DNA of 44,770 nt from an uncultured Ulvibacter sp. (GTDB lineage: Bacteria; Bacteroidota; Bacteroidia; Flavobacteriales; Flavobacteriaceae), in NCBI GenBank assembly GCA_913063405.1, contig CAJXZB010000027.1, positions 1 to 44,770 on the forward strand, given 5' to 3'. The position numbers and the translations under genes are program-made. This document shows, piece by piece, positions 1 through 8,967 of the stretch. The notes beneath the pieces were generated by a model, which ran no database searches, was not told the DNA's origin, and saw only the letters and a program-made list of their open reading frames with translations. How positions within the stretch are numbered: position 1 is the stretch's first letter; the number at the start of each line of letters is the position of its first letter.

Positions 1-2
1 TG

Positions 3-116
3 AATGAATATTGTTACAGGTTCAATCGTAGTTTTATGAAAGAAGGAATCTTTGAAAACTTAATGATCAGAATGATTCAGGCAGAACCTTGTTTAATAAA
101 AAACATTAATAGCTAA
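3..116 (+). mobile_element. 3' end of IS1595/ISXO2-like transposase gene (cut by window edge)
   Basis: An open frame runs from the window edge to a TAA at 114-116 and encodes 37 residues that resemble the C-terminus of ISXO2-like (IS1595 family) transposases: a YRFNRSF motif near the start, followed by EGIFENLM and AEPC. The 5' part lies outside the window, so I cannot say whether the element is intact. Its stop codon overlaps the end of the broken dinB-like frame on the other strand, so the right end of the element must lie within about 10 bases of it. No terminal repeat can be confirmed without the left end. The assignment rests on recalled family sequence. Confidence 0.6.
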
Positions 117-547
117 GTGCCTAAATCGGTAAATTCTTTAACGGTTGCATCATGAGATCCGAACTTTCTTGTTGGTTCGAAGGCCTCTTGCGTCTTAACT
201 TTTTCAGACCTATCGGCAATCATCTTTAAGATCTGTTCGTCACTCATTTTAACCTCGGCGCGTCTTGAAGGATCGGCAGGAGTTTTAAGTGTTCCTTGAA
301 GCATTCCAAAAAAACTATTCTCTGAAATGGTAATATGCTCAGTACATTCGGCAATTGACCAGACCTCTGGAGTACTTTTATAGTTGAGTTGCGCCTCACT
401 CAAACCATCAAGAGTTTTTAGTAAGCGATCGTGAGTAGTAGTCATTTATGTCATAGCGACAAGTCGCTCGGGATCGGTTAGTTTCGTGTCGGATACCGTA
501 AAACTGACTAGCAGTAACAGTGCGAAAGGAAGCATAAATGTTTTCAT
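113..547 (-). pseudogene. Secreted DinB-family protein, broken by nonsense codon and 3' truncation
   Basis: The ATG at 547-545 opens a frame with a signal peptide (MKTFMLPFALLLLVSF), then meets TAA at 446-448. The same frame resumes at once with the DinB-type segment TTTHDRLLKTLDGLSEAQLN, the PEVWSIAECTEHI helix that bears a metal-site His, and KMSDEQILKMI. Without the TAA this would be one secreted DinB-like protein. The 3' end is also lost: the frame stops after KEFTDLG, just where the transposase gene on the plus strand ends, whereas DinB-like proteins usually continue for some residues. So there are two independent lesions, a premature stop at codon 34 and an IS-linked truncation. Restarting at the ATG after the stop would give a cytoplasmic 110-residue fragment. 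Confidence 0.8.
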
Positions 548-726
548 AATGTGCGGACTTTTAATATGTGTGTTTATATTCTAATACTATAACGTCTCAA
601 GAGGCAAAAATTGGCCCCTTTTTCATAAAAAGATTCAATGTTTAGTTTTAACTATTAAAATTAAGCTTTCAAATTAGAACTAACTGTAGGATTATTCCGG
701 AGAAAATTAATCAAGTAAGGTCTAGT

Positions 727-2397
727 TTAAATGGATAAACTCGAGGCGAGTCTGGCTTTTCGTATCTCTATTTTTTTCAGCATCCAATCGGGATAATGAG
801 AATCGTCTTCAGCATCAAAAATTTGAACATTTTGTAAAGGATCTCCCTGGATAAGCTCGTCTTGCCTCATTCCAAGAATCTCTCCAGCCGTCTGAACTCC
901 TGAGTAGCTCGCGCCAGCGATGCCATGTGCCGCAATACTTGCTCCGCATAGATATAAGTTTTCTATCTCACTTTTGGCTTTAAAAGAAAAAGGACCAATA
1001 TGTTTTATACTTTTCTCTGTACCATAAACACTGCCATCGGTAGTATTTACATAGTGTTGATTGGTGATAGGAGTTCCTAATTCATGATGCACAATATGAT
1101 TTCTAATTTCTGGAATAACCTTTTCAAGCGTGTTTAACATTTTAGTAGTTAAAATACTCTTGAATTTTAAATAGTCCTCAGATCGCTGACTCTCTTCATT
1201 TTCATACTGCCTGAAAGCTTCATAGCTTATATAGGTAATTGCCTCTATGGTATGATGTTTCCCATCAAAACTAACGGGATCTTTCAAAGTTGTGCAACTC
1301 ACAAACATACCTTTAAATACTTCTCCTTTTGTAATATCTGTTTGGAGCATTGTCTCATATACATCGTCCATATCTCCATCTGCCATAAGCCATACATTTC
1401 CAGAATCAATTCCCGCGTTTCGAATATCCATATCAACGGTTAGAAATAACATGAGTGAAGTACAAGAGTATTTCGTTTTGACCAATTTTTTAATGAGTTT
1501 ACGGCTAAGGTTTTCACGTCCAATTAACTTCTGGTATGTGATTCCGGGATCTGCATTGGATATAATACGATCTGCAAATAGTTGTTCTCCATTTTCTAAT
1601 AATACCCCAATAGCACGCTTCTTTTTGTCTTTGCTAAGTAGAATTTTATCTACAGCAGTGCTAGTTCTTACTTTGCTCCCTTGGCGTTTAAGCTCATTGG
1701 TCATTGCCTTTATAATAGCTCCTCCTCCTCCCATTGGATAAAACCCGCCATTAAAATAATGGTCCATTACAGCAGAATGCAATGGAAAACTAGCTTTTGC
1801 TGGAGCAAGTCCATGATCTCCAAATTGAATGTTTAATATATTTTTTAGCAACGGATCTTTAAGATGCCAATCGATCACTCTTTTTAAACTGAATAAACCA
1901 TACTTTCCCATATCTTTAGTGCGAAAGGGGATAGTAATTTGTTCCCAGAAGGTCTTAATTTTAGGGATAAGTTGTATTTGTCTACTTACCTCTCTTACTA
2001 GGGTAAGATATTTAAGAATGCCTTTTTTTTCGTTTGGAAATTTTTCAGAAAGATTATTGACCAAATCATCGAAATTTGCTGGGTAGTCGAAACGTTCATT
2101 ACCAATCCAACAATGCTCATATGCTTTTGGATTCATTCTAAAAAAAACCAAATCATTTGCAATCCCTAGACCTTCATATAATTGACTGGTAGATTGCCCC
2201 TTATCTAGTAATCCTACATAATGAACACCTGGTGTAAACCTATGTCCATTAAGGTAAAAACTATGACACCAGCCACCTGGAACATCGTGTTGTTCTAGGA
2301 CCAAAACTTTTTGACCTTCCTTTGCTAGGCAAAGAGCTGCGCTAAGCCCGCCAGCACCCGAACCTATAATAATAGTGTCAAATTGAGTTTTTTTCAT
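727..2397 (-). CDS. FAD-dependent oxidoreductase, phytoene desaturase / retinol saturase-like
   Basis: This 556-residue flavoprotein of the CrtI/RetSat type probably desaturates or saturates an isoprenoid or other lipid substrate that the sequence does not reveal. Residues 8-24 hold the dinucleotide-binding fold (IIIGSGAGGLSAALCL) followed by an acidic EQHDVPGGWC end of the second strand, where PGG is typical of the family. The C-terminal FAD-contacting segment LYLCGASIAAHGIAGA lies near residues 482-500. Length and both ends look complete. The gene sits alone on the minus strand, separated from the OmpA gene upstream by that gene's terminator, so it should have its own promoter in 2398-2487. 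No carotenoid genes are nearby, so a carotenoid role is not supported by context. Confidence 0.85.
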   Translation of the reverse strand: MKKTQFDTIIIGSGAGGLSAALCLAKEGQKVLVLEQHDVPGGWCHSFYLNGHRFTPGVHYVGLLDKGQSTSQLYEGLGIANDLVFFRMNPKAYEHCWIGNERFDYPANFDDLVNNLSEKFPNEKKGILKYLTLVREVSRQIQLIPKIKTFWEQITIPFRTKDMGKYGLFSLKRVIDWHLKDPLLKNILNIQFGDHGLAPAKASFPLHSAVMDHYFNGGFYPMGGGGAIIKAMTNELKRQGSKVRTSTAVDKILLSKDKKKRAIGVLLENGEQLFADRIISNADPGITYQKLIGRENLSRKLIKKLVKTKYSCTSLMLFLTVDMDIRNAGIDSGNVWLMADGDMDDVYETMLQTDITKGEVFKGMFVSCTTLKDPVSFDGKHHTIEAITYISYEAFRQYENEESQRSEDYLKFKSILTTKMLNTLEKVIPEIRNHIVHHELGTPITNQHYVNTTDGSVYGTEKSIKHIGPFSFKAKSEIENLYLCGASIAAHGIAGASYSGVQTAGEILGMRQDELIQGDPLQNVQIFDAEDDSHYPDWMLKKIEIRKARLASSLSI

Positions 2398-2487
2398 TTG
2401 GTTTTTTGAGAATAGCTAAGGTATGATTTTAGCACTGGGTTGTCTATAATTTTGATAAAAAATAGTAAACATTTGAGCATTAGGTAA

Positions 2488-2520
2488 AAAAAAACCGTTT
2501 GCCAAAGGCAAACGGTTTTC
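2488..2520 (-). terminator. Rho-independent terminator of the OmpA gene
   Basis: A perfect 13-bp stem (AAAACCGTTTGCC at 2491-2503 pairing with 2507-2519) has a 3-base loop. On the minus strand it is followed by a run of U from the A tract at 2486-2494. It lies about 20 bases after the OmpA stop codon. Confidence 0.9.
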
Positions 2521-2539
2521 GTAAAGTTTATGACGACAA

Positions 2540-3406
2540 TTACTGTCCTCCGCCTTGTGTTTCCAGGTCTTTCATCTCGCTTTCAATCATATCATAAAAC
2601 TGATCGATTTTTGGTAGAACATATATTTTTGTTCTCCTGTTTGTAGAACGATTCTCGGCTGTTGTATTGTCAACCAAAGGAACAAACTCACTACGTCCAG
2701 CAGCAATAAGTTGCGCTGGATTGGCTCCTAAACTTACCAATTCGCGTACAATGGCAGTAGCACGTTTAGCACTTAAATCCCAGTTATCGACTAGCACGCC
2801 ACTTGAATAGGGAACATTGTCCGTATGGCCTTCAACTAAAGCTTCAAAATCTGGTTTGCTATTAATCACGATAGCAACCTTTCCTAAAATTTCCCTGGCT
2901 CTAGTTGTAATTTTATAACTTCCGCTTTTAAAAAGTACTTTGTCGCTCAAGGATATAAATACTACTCCTTTTTCTACATTAATCTCGATATCTTCATCAT
3001 CCAGTCCTACTTCTTTCTTAAGGCTAGTAACCAATGCCAGGGTTACACTATCTTTCTTGGTTAAGGCATCCTGTAAACGAGAAATTTTAAGATCTTTTTC
3101 CTTTAAGCTTTCCAAGGATTTTTCAAGATTTGTAGCTCCTTTCGAAGTCAACATAGTTAGCTCTTTTGAACTCTGAATAAGATCTTGATTTGTTTTTTTC
3201 ATATCTTTAAGACGCTCTTTTAATGACTGTTCTCTTGCTTCAGCAGCAGCTTTATCTGCCAAACAGCTATTAAGTTTTACGGTCGCTGTGTTCAACAAAT
3301 CCTTTGTGCTTTTGTACTGTGATTCTAGGTCCGTATATTTCTTTTTCGAAATACATGAACTTAGCAAAATACTAGAGGAGATTGCAAGTATCAATAGTTT
3401 TTTCAT
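2540..3406 (-). CDS. OmpA-family peptidoglycan-binding lipoprotein
   Basis: This 288-residue envelope protein probably tethers the outer membrane to peptidoglycan. It starts with a lipoprotein signal whose lipobox LLSSC places the lipidated Cys at residue 18. Residues about 25-125 are charged, heptad-like and rich in E, K and L, and probably form a coiled coil. The OmpA C-terminal domain covers about 150-275 and shows GHTDNVPY and the NWDLSAKRA segment that binds diaminopimelate in this family. The tail ends in GGGQ. It is a single-gene unit with a TAnnTTTG promoter element upstream and a strong terminator downstream. Confidence 0.92.
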   Translation of the reverse strand: MKKLLILAISSSILLSSCISKKKYTDLESQYKSTKDLLNTATVKLNSCLADKAAAEAREQSLKERLKDMKKTNQDLIQSSKELTMLTSKGATNLEKSLESLKEKDLKISRLQDALTKKDSVTLALVTSLKKEVGLDDEDIEINVEKGVVFISLSDKVLFKSGSYKITTRAREILGKVAIVINSKPDFEALVEGHTDNVPYSSGVLVDNWDLSAKRATAIVRELVSLGANPAQLIAAGRSEFVPLVDNTTAENRSTNRRTKIYVLPKIDQFYDMIESEMKDLETQGGGQ

Positions 3407-3431
3407 AATTATAGTTAAGTTTAGAGTTGAT

Positions 3432-3439
3432 CAAAATTA
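3432..3439 (-). promoter_or_regulatory. Putative -7 element (TAATTTTG) of the OmpA gene
   Basis: Read on the minus strand, TAATTTTG fits the Bacteroidota -7 consensus TAnnTTTG and lies 26 bases upstream of the OmpA start codon. I did not find a convincing -33 element. Confidence 0.45.
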
Positions 3440-3493
3440 TTAAAAGGCATGTGAGTCCTATATACGATTAACATTACTTTAAGTAAAAAGTTC

Positions 3494-4486
3494 TCAAAGC
3501 TCATTAAAAGTACGGTTTTTATTTATAAAGTAGTGCCATACCACAGATTTCGTGCAGAAATATTTTAACCTGGTGGCCTGCTCTCGCCGCTTTTCAAGGA
3601 ATTTTGGGAGTAAAGCATAGAAACTAAGATGTGCTCTTAAGATTGCAAAGGTATGTGCGATTTTTCCGTGAAGCAAAAACTGAAGCCCTGCAATTCCATC
3701 CAAAATTAGTCTTATAAAGATGGTCCACCATACGTTCGAGCCTTTAACATTTTTCAACAATACTAACAGGCTATTTCTGAAATTATAAAAAGTTTTTTTA
3801 GGATTTTCTGAAGTAAGGGTAGCACCTCCTAAATGATAAATTGAAGAAGAGCCTACATATTTTACAATTCCTCTATTTGCTTGCAAGCGCCAACAAAGGT
3901 CGATTTCTTCTTGATGTGCAAAAAAGTCTTCGTCGAATCCACCCACATTCCAAAAGGCATCTTTTCGAACAAAAAGACAAGCACCAGTCGCCCAAAATAT
4001 ATTTTTGATATCGTTGTATTGCCCAAGGTCTTCTTCTATGGTATTGAAGATGCGTCCTCGGCAATAGGGATAGCCATACTTATCTATAAATCCGCCAGCA
4101 GCACCGGCAAATTCAAAATAGGCTTTGTTCTTATAGTCAAGAATCTTGGGTTGTGCTGCTACAAGGGAGTTATCTTTCTTAAATTCAGAAAGGATAGGAG
4201 AGAGCCAGTTCTGGGTAACTTCCACATCACTGTTTAGGAGTACCAGAATATCTTCGGATAGATTGGAAAGCCCATCATTATAGCCTTTTGCATATCCCCC
4301 ATTTGTTTTATTCTGAATAATATTTACTGTAGGAAAGTTTTCAGAAAGAAAGGCAACAGAATCATCGGTAGAAGCATTATCAACAACATAAATAGTAGAT
4401 TCTGGCGAAAATCGGACTACTGAAGGTAAAAATTGCTCAAGCAGTTTTCTTCCATTCCAATTAAGTATAACAACGCCTACATCCAT
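3494..4486 (-). CDS. Family 2 glycosyltransferase (rhamnosyltransferase-like)
   Basis: This inverting GT-A glycosyltransferase probably adds a sugar to a cell-surface polysaccharide or lipid acceptor. The N-terminus VVILNWNG and YVVDNASTDDS bind the nucleotide, LLNSDVEV near residue 83-90 supplies the metal-binding DxD-like motif, and HQEEIDLCWR near residue 195 carries the catalytic ED region. The C-terminus is basic, with hydrophobic stretches typical of membrane-associated members. A TTG three codons upstream (4495) also opens the frame; I prefer the ATG at 4486 because the protein then begins right at the first strand (MDVGVVILNW). No other polysaccharide gene lies nearby, so the substrate is unknown. 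Confidence 0.88.
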   Translation of the reverse strand: MDVGVVILNWNGRKLLEQFLPSVVRFSPESTIYVVDNASTDDSVAFLSENFPTVNIIQNKTNGGYAKGYNDGLSNLSEDILVLLNSDVEVTQNWLSPILSEFKKDNSLVAAQPKILDYKNKAYFEFAGAAGGFIDKYGYPYCRGRIFNTIEEDLGQYNDIKNIFWATGACLFVRKDAFWNVGGFDEDFFAHQEEIDLCWRLQANRGIVKYVGSSSIYHLGGATLTSENPKKTFYNFRNSLLVLLKNVKGSNVWWTIFIRLILDGIAGLQFLLHGKIAHTFAILRAHLSFYALLPKFLEKRREQATRLKYFCTKSVVWHYFINKNRTFNEL

Positions 4487-4524
4487 TGGATACAAAGTAA
4501 GTGTTTTTTTAGGGAAGAATGATC

Positions 4525-4989
4525 CTAGTAATAGAGACTTGAATTGTTTTTTTCTTCAATCATTGCTTTAGCCGTCTGCATCGATATTCTTGTTTTTTTC
4601 TGAAGTTCACTTTTTACATACCAACCAAAAAGAAGAAGTATAAGTCCATTTTTGAATACTAAGGTATTTCCCTGAGACCATTGGGTTGCATTTTCATTTG
4701 AGCTATAATTTCAAGAACCCCCTCCGCCTTGTATCAGGAAGGATTTAGTATCGGTCATTTTTAAACTTGTTTTAAACGGCTTTCTGTATAGCTTATAACT
4801 GAGTTTGGTGACAATTCCACCAACCGTTTTTAATTTGACTAACTTATTTGGTTTTTTCCGAAGAAAATCCAATTCAGTTATTGAATGGACCCAAACCTTC
4901 CTTAGTGCAAAATCTTGCGTAAAATTCCAGACGTCTGTTTGATTTGCCTCAACACGAATGACTTCCTTAATGGTTATAGATTTATTCAA
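4525..4989 (-). pseudogene. SRPBCC-family protein broken by an in-frame TGA
   Basis: The START/polyketide-cyclase-like frame begins at a TTG (4989) with ITIKEVIRVEANQTDVWNF, the usual first strand and helix, and runs to TGA at 4711-4713 after IQGGGGS. Downstream the same frame stays open for 61 more codons to a TAG at 4525-4527. It encodes NYSSNENATQWSQGNTLV and then a hydrophobic segment and a helix (TAKAMIEEKNN), as expected for the C-terminal helix of this fold. The family typically has Trp after the glycine run, so the lesion is most simply TGG to TGA. Restored length would be about 154 residues. It lies 8 bases downstream of another broken gene, DUF6503. Confidence 0.78.
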
Positions 4990-4997
4990 TTATTAAC

Positions 4998-5853
4998 TTA
5001 GATTTCTTTATTTAACATCTCTGTTGTAAAACCATTGTTGAACTTAACATTCTTGGTTAGTTGCTCTACTAGAGGTACCATTCCTTTTCCATCTGGAGAA
5101 GGGGCAGACATCATTCTTCTAGTAATCACCTGTATTCCGTCAATTTCAGTATAGGTAAGCTTTGCATGTAATGCTGGTAGTTCAACGTCGAAAGCGGGTA
5201 AAGAAAAATAGAAGCTATCTATCATTCGAGTTTCTGGATTTATGTGCAAAATGTAAATGTCGTTTACTTCTTTACCCGTAACAGTAGGATCGTAGGTTGC
5301 AATTACTTTGTCGTATGTAGTGCCATCAATTTCTTGTTGTCCTTCATAAGTATAAAGAATACCAGGGCCTGAAAGCTTGAACATCATGGTAAACCACATA
5401 TAATTGGCCTGTACCCAGTTGAGTTAGATCATCTAGCGGCTTTGTATTGTTATAAACACTTGTATTCTTACCATTATAAAATTGAACAATAGTACCTTCT
5501 AATTCTGGAGATGCATTTATTTCGTGTACATCGTATTTAGCCCATGATGCCTCATTATCAATGATATATCGTTCTTTCGAAATATCCTTTTTACCATCTG
5601 GGCTTAGATAGTGATAATCAAATTCTACATCATTTAATGGTTTTAGTTTGTCCATTCCACCATTTGCTTCAGCCACCGCAAGTAACATGCCTTTTGGGTC
5701 ACTAGTCTTGTAGGGTAGTTTTTCTTTTGTTATAACCTCAACTTCAGAACCAATGCTTTCTGTTTTTTCGACTGTTTGTTTACAACTGGATAGGGATAAG
5801 ACAGCAAATAGTACCACCACGAGTAAATGAAGGTGTGTTCTTAGATGTTTCAT
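4998..5853 (-). pseudogene. DUF6503-like lipoprotein broken by a frameshift
   Basis: The first part starts at ATG 5853 with a lipoprotein signal (lipobox LSSC) and runs through a GGMDKLKPLNDVEF segment to LGTGQ near 5406, after which the frame drifts into junk and stops. A second frame takes over at about 5400-5412 with NYMWFTMMFKLSGPG and continues through the family's second half (DIYILHINPETRMIDSF) to a TAA at 4998-5000. Joined, they give one protein of about 285 residues resembling DUF6503 proteins. The junction sequence (GGTACAGGCCAATTA) has no heptanucleotide slippery site, so programmed frameshifting is unlikely. An earlier alternative start at 5871 adds six residues before the signal peptide and is not preferred. 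Confidence 0.8.
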
Positions 5854-5959
5854 ATTTTTATATATAAACAAGAAAGATACTACTTGCTTTCAATATTCTT
5901 GTGAATGTTAACATGGGATTATGATATGAAAGAGGAAATATGCTAGCCAGTTTTAGTGA

Positions 5960-6424
5960 TCACTTGCTTTTCTTTTTCAATTCCTCTTTCTCTGGGAGAT
6001 CCTCTAGAAAGAGGTATTTCTCTGCGTTAAAATCCATCTGACAATAATAATGCTCTAAGCCATTGGTTACCATTAAGTAGCTTGCGTTTAGTACAAAGTT
6101 GTAGCGTGCGATTTGATCAAAAACCTTTTGATCAATCCCAATCTTTGGAGCTTTGCACTCAACGATAAGGTGGATGCTTCCGTCGCTATTGTATACTACA
6201 ATATCGTAGCGTTTAATCGTGCTGTGCAGTTTAATCTGTTTTTCGACGTTAATGTGAGAGGCGGGATATTTTTTTTCAGTAAGTAGGAAATGTAATGTAT
6301 GCTGACGTACCCATTCTTCAGGAGTGAGTACCACGAATTTTTTTCGAATTTCATCAAAAATCAATGGTTTGTTTTCGTTACTTTTGAAACGAAATGTATA
6401 GTCAGGGAAGTTTAGCGACTGCAT
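5960..6424 (-). CDS. Type I restriction R N-terminal-like (HSDR_N_2) nuclease-fold protein
   Basis: This 154-residue protein has the PD-(D/E)xK-type core of stand-alone HsdR N-terminal domains: Asp74 in RYDIVVYN, then Glu89-Cys90-Lys91 in LIVECKAPK. The segment ILTPEEWVRQ-like (VVLTPEEWVRQH, residues 31-42) is the conserved opening of this family. There is no helicase or motor domain and no methylase nearby, so this is not a restriction system; the cellular role of these small proteins is unknown to me. It is transcribed away from holA, with 73 bases between the two start codons. Confidence 0.82.
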   Translation of the reverse strand: MQSLNFPDYTFRFKSNENKPLIFDEIRKKFVVLTPEEWVRQHTLHFLLTEKKYPASHINVEKQIKLHSTIKRYDIVVYNSDGSIHLIVECKAPKIGIDQKVFDQIARYNFVLNASYLMVTNGLEHYYCQMDFNAEKYLFLEDLPEKEELKKKSK

Positions 6425-6497
6425 CTAGCAAAGAAACAGCTTCCTACCGAATATTCATAACAAATTCAAGAATCACAATTCGCATCTGGAGTAAAAA

Positions 6498-7502
6498 ATG
6501 CCGTTAGAAAAAGCCAAACAGATTGTTACCAATATTAAACAGGGAGAAGTCGCAGCCGTTTATTTCTTGATGGGTGAGGAGGCCTACTATATAGATGCTA
6601 TTTCAAGTTTTATTGAAGCTTCGGTGCTTTCCGAAGAAGAAAAAGGCTTTAATCAAATGGTGTTGTATGGACGTGACGTTTCTATAGATGATGTAGTAAG
6701 TCATGCAAAACGCTATCCAATGATGGCAGAGAGACAGGTGATTATTGTGAAGGAGGCCCAGGACTTATCGCGTACTATTGAAAATTTGGTTGGCTATGTT
6801 GAGAATCCACAGCCTACCACGGTATTAGTATTCTGCTACAAGTACAAAACGCTTGATAAGCGCAAAAAGCTCTCGAAAAGTATTGCCAAGAATGGCGTGC
6901 TGTTTGAAAGCAAGAAATTATATGAGAATCAGGTACCGGATTGGATACGTCGTGTACTTGCAGGCCGGGGCTATACTATAACACCGAAGGCCGCTCAAAT
7001 GTTGGTCGAATTTCTAGGAAATGATCTGGGTAAGGTAAACAATGAGCTAGAGAAACTGCAGCTCATCACAAAACCTGGAGCACAATTCACACCTCAATTA
7101 ATAGAAGAGAATATTGGGATTAGTAAGGACTTTAACAATTTTGAACTTCAAAACGCCATAGGGGAGAAAAATATTAAAAAAGCCTTTGCCATTGTACAAT
7201 ACTTTGCTCAAAACCCAAAGAATCACCCTTTGGTAATGACAGTAGCTCTACTCTATAGCTTCTTTTCAAAACTATTGAAATACCATGCGTTAACCAATAA
7301 GGGGGACGCGCCAAGAGCTTTGGGGGTGAGTCCGTATTTTATTAAAGACTATCAGTTGGCTGCCCGTAATTATCCAATGAAGAAAGTGAGTGCCGTAATT
7401 TCTACAATTCGAGAAGTGGATATGAAAAGTAAAGGGGTAGGAGCGGCAAATCTTCCACAGGGAGATTTGCTAAAAGAACTATTGGTTACCATTTTTAATT
7501 AG
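6498..7502 (+). CDS. holA: DNA polymerase III subunit delta
   Basis: This 334-residue clamp-loader subunit opens the beta sliding clamp ring. The N-terminal domain has the family pattern FLMGEEAYYIDAI (residues about 24-36), and MAERQVIIVKEAQDL lies near residues 76-90. The middle has EFLGNDLGKVNNELEKL (about 168-184), the conserved helix of the third AAA+ subdomain. As usual for delta it lacks a Walker A motif. The C-terminal collar domain ends at ELLVTIFN. It is transcribed alone and converges with the DoxX gene, only 17 bases separating the two stop codons. Confidence 0.93.
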   Translation: MPLEKAKQIVTNIKQGEVAAVYFLMGEEAYYIDAISSFIEASVLSEEEKGFNQMVLYGRDVSIDDVVSHAKRYPMMAERQVIIVKEAQDLSRTIENLVGYVENPQPTTVLVFCYKYKTLDKRKKLSKSIAKNGVLFESKKLYENQVPDWIRRVLAGRGYTITPKAAQMLVEFLGNDLGKVNNELEKLQLITKPGAQFTPQLIEENIGISKDFNNFELQNAIGEKNIKKAFAIVQYFAQNPKNHPLVMTVALLYSFFSKLLKYHALTNKGDAPRALGVSPYFIKDYQLAARNYPMKKVSAVISTIREVDMKSKGVGAANLPQGDLLKELLVTIFN

Positions 7503-7519
7503 ACTACCCGTTGCAGCTG

Positions 7520-7891
7520 TTATTTTCTATCTACAGAGAACTTACCAGCTCCCGTTAATGCAATTACTATAAAACCTATAAGATACAGTAAAGCTTTTTC
7601 TTTAGTTGCAATTGGGTCGGCTGCGTGAACAACAAAAGCTGCAACTACCATTGTAATAATAGTAGGAATAGCCGCTAGACGCGTTTTAAATCCAATAATG
7701 ATTAACAAGGGACAAATCGCTTCACCAATTACTGTGAGAATTAATGATAAAGTGGATCCTATACCAATTGGATCGCCAAAATCCATATTGCCTTGAACTA
7801 GATTCATAAATTTTGGAAGCCCATGGGTGAGCATAAGTCCACTCATTCCCAATCGTAATACTAATAATCCTGCGTGATAGGTTGATGTCAT
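7520..7891 (-). CDS. DoxX-family membrane protein
   Basis: This is a four-helix inner-membrane protein of about 124 residues. LVLRLGMSGLMLTHGLPKF is the typical DoxX first helix with its His, followed by GEAICPLLIIIGFKTR between helices two and three. The frame is open for 23 codons upstream, but that segment is AT-rich and lacks family similarity, so I chose the ATG at 7891 (MTSTYHAGLLV). DoxX proteins have been linked to quinone or thiol redox in other bacteria, but the sequence alone does not say what this one does. A second DoxX gene lies at 14151. Confidence 0.85.
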   Translation of the reverse strand: MTSTYHAGLLVLRLGMSGLMLTHGLPKFMNLVQGNMDFGDPIGIGSTLSLILTVIGEAICPLLIIIGFKTRLAAIPTIITMVVAAFVVHAADPIATKEKALLYLIGFIVIALTGAGKFSVDRK

Positions 7892-7970
7892 ATTTTTCTT
7901 AGTTGTTTGTTCGATGTATAAAAGTATAAAATAATATTTAACCGTATTTTTGCTATTCAAACAATCTTGA

Positions 7971-8942
7971 ATGACAAAAGTAAAAGCCTGGATTTCTGCG
8001 GCTCGTCTAAGAACCCTACCATTATCGGTTTCTGGAATTATTATAGGAGCTTCGGCAGGAAATGAGTTGCGAATTGTAAACTTTGCAGCTGAATTGGATG
8101 AAAAATATGGCAGACTTGTGTGTCTTGGATATCCAAGTATTCTTGAAACCCCTTTGTTTTGGCTCGCAATTTTTACAACGGTTGGTTTTCAGGTGCTTTC
8201 AAATTTTGCCAACGACTATGGAGATGGTGTTAAGGGTACTGACAATAAAGATAGGGTAGGGCCGGCTAGGGCCTTGCAAAGTGGTTGGCTTACGGCTAAA
8301 GAACTAAAACGAGGAATGATCGTTACTGCAGTAATTACTTTGCTATTAGCGAGCATGCTTATTTTTACTGCCTTTGGAAATGACAACTTTATCCTTTCAT
8401 TTATATTTTTTAATTTGGGTATTGCTGCGGTCATTGCTGCAGTGAAATACACAGTAGGAAAATCGGCTTACGGTTATAGAGCTATGGGCGACGTTTTTGT
8501 TTTTGTTTTTTTTGGACTTGTAGGTGTAATGGGCTGCTATTTTCTTTTTACTCAAAACTTGGGAGGTTATATAGTCTTTCCCGCTATTACTATTGGCCTG
8601 ATGAGTACAGCGGTGTTAAATCTAAATAATATGAGAGATCGTATTGAAGACGCAAAGGTGAATAAGAATACGTTGGCAGTGGTCTTAGGTAAGACGAAAG
8701 TAAAACACTATCATGCCAGTCTTATTTTTGGAGCTTTTATCTCAGCCCTTATTTACTTTTTATTGCAAGAAGGACATTGGTCCGGGTTTATTCCATTGGT
8801 GGCATTTATACTTCTTTTTTTAAATGTTCTCAAGGTTTATAAAAATGAAGAACCTAAGAATTTAGATCCTGAATTAAAAAAAGTGGCACTTAGCACCTTT
8901 CTCTTTGCATTATTGTTTTTAGCAGCACCTTTTTTCATTTAA
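7971..8942 (+). CDS. menA: 1,4-dihydroxy-2-naphthoate polyprenyltransferase
   Basis: This integral-membrane UbiA-superfamily enzyme prenylates 1,4-dihydroxy-2-naphthoate to give demethylmenaquinone. At 323 residues with about eight or nine hydrophobic helices, it carries the first Asp-rich motif in NFANDYGDGVKGTDNKDR and the second in NNMRDRIEDAKVNKN; both bind the prenyl diphosphate through magnesium. The start ITKVKAWISAARLRTLPLS-like sequence is typical of MenA. It opens the plus-strand run that also holds menC and menE, which together supply the respiratory quinone. Confidence 0.95.
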   Translation: MTKVKAWISAARLRTLPLSVSGIIIGASAGNELRIVNFAAELDEKYGRLVCLGYPSILETPLFWLAIFTTVGFQVLSNFANDYGDGVKGTDNKDRVGPARALQSGWLTAKELKRGMIVTAVITLLLASMLIFTAFGNDNFILSFIFFNLGIAAVIAAVKYTVGKSAYGYRAMGDVFVFVFFGLVGVMGCYFLFTQNLGGYIVFPAITIGLMSTAVLNLNNMRDRIEDAKVNKNTLAVVLGKTKVKHYHASLIFGAFISALIYFLLQEGHWSGFIPLVAFILLFLNVLKVYKNEEPKNLDPELKKVALSTFLFALLFLAAPFFI

Positions 8943-8967
8943 CTTTATATATCGAAAATATAGCAAT

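Noticed and set aside
1292..1741. 149-codon plus-strand open frame inside the oxidoreductase gene
   Set aside because: It is a shadow of the minus-strand gene with no family features of its own, like several other antisense frames in the window.
5395..5415. Programmed ribosomal frameshift in the DUF6503 gene
   Set aside because: There is no slippery heptamer and no obvious downstream structure, and neighbouring genes are also broken.
5960..6424. Restriction-modification system
   Set aside because: Only the small HsdR_N-like domain is present; there is no motor, specificity or methylase gene nearby.
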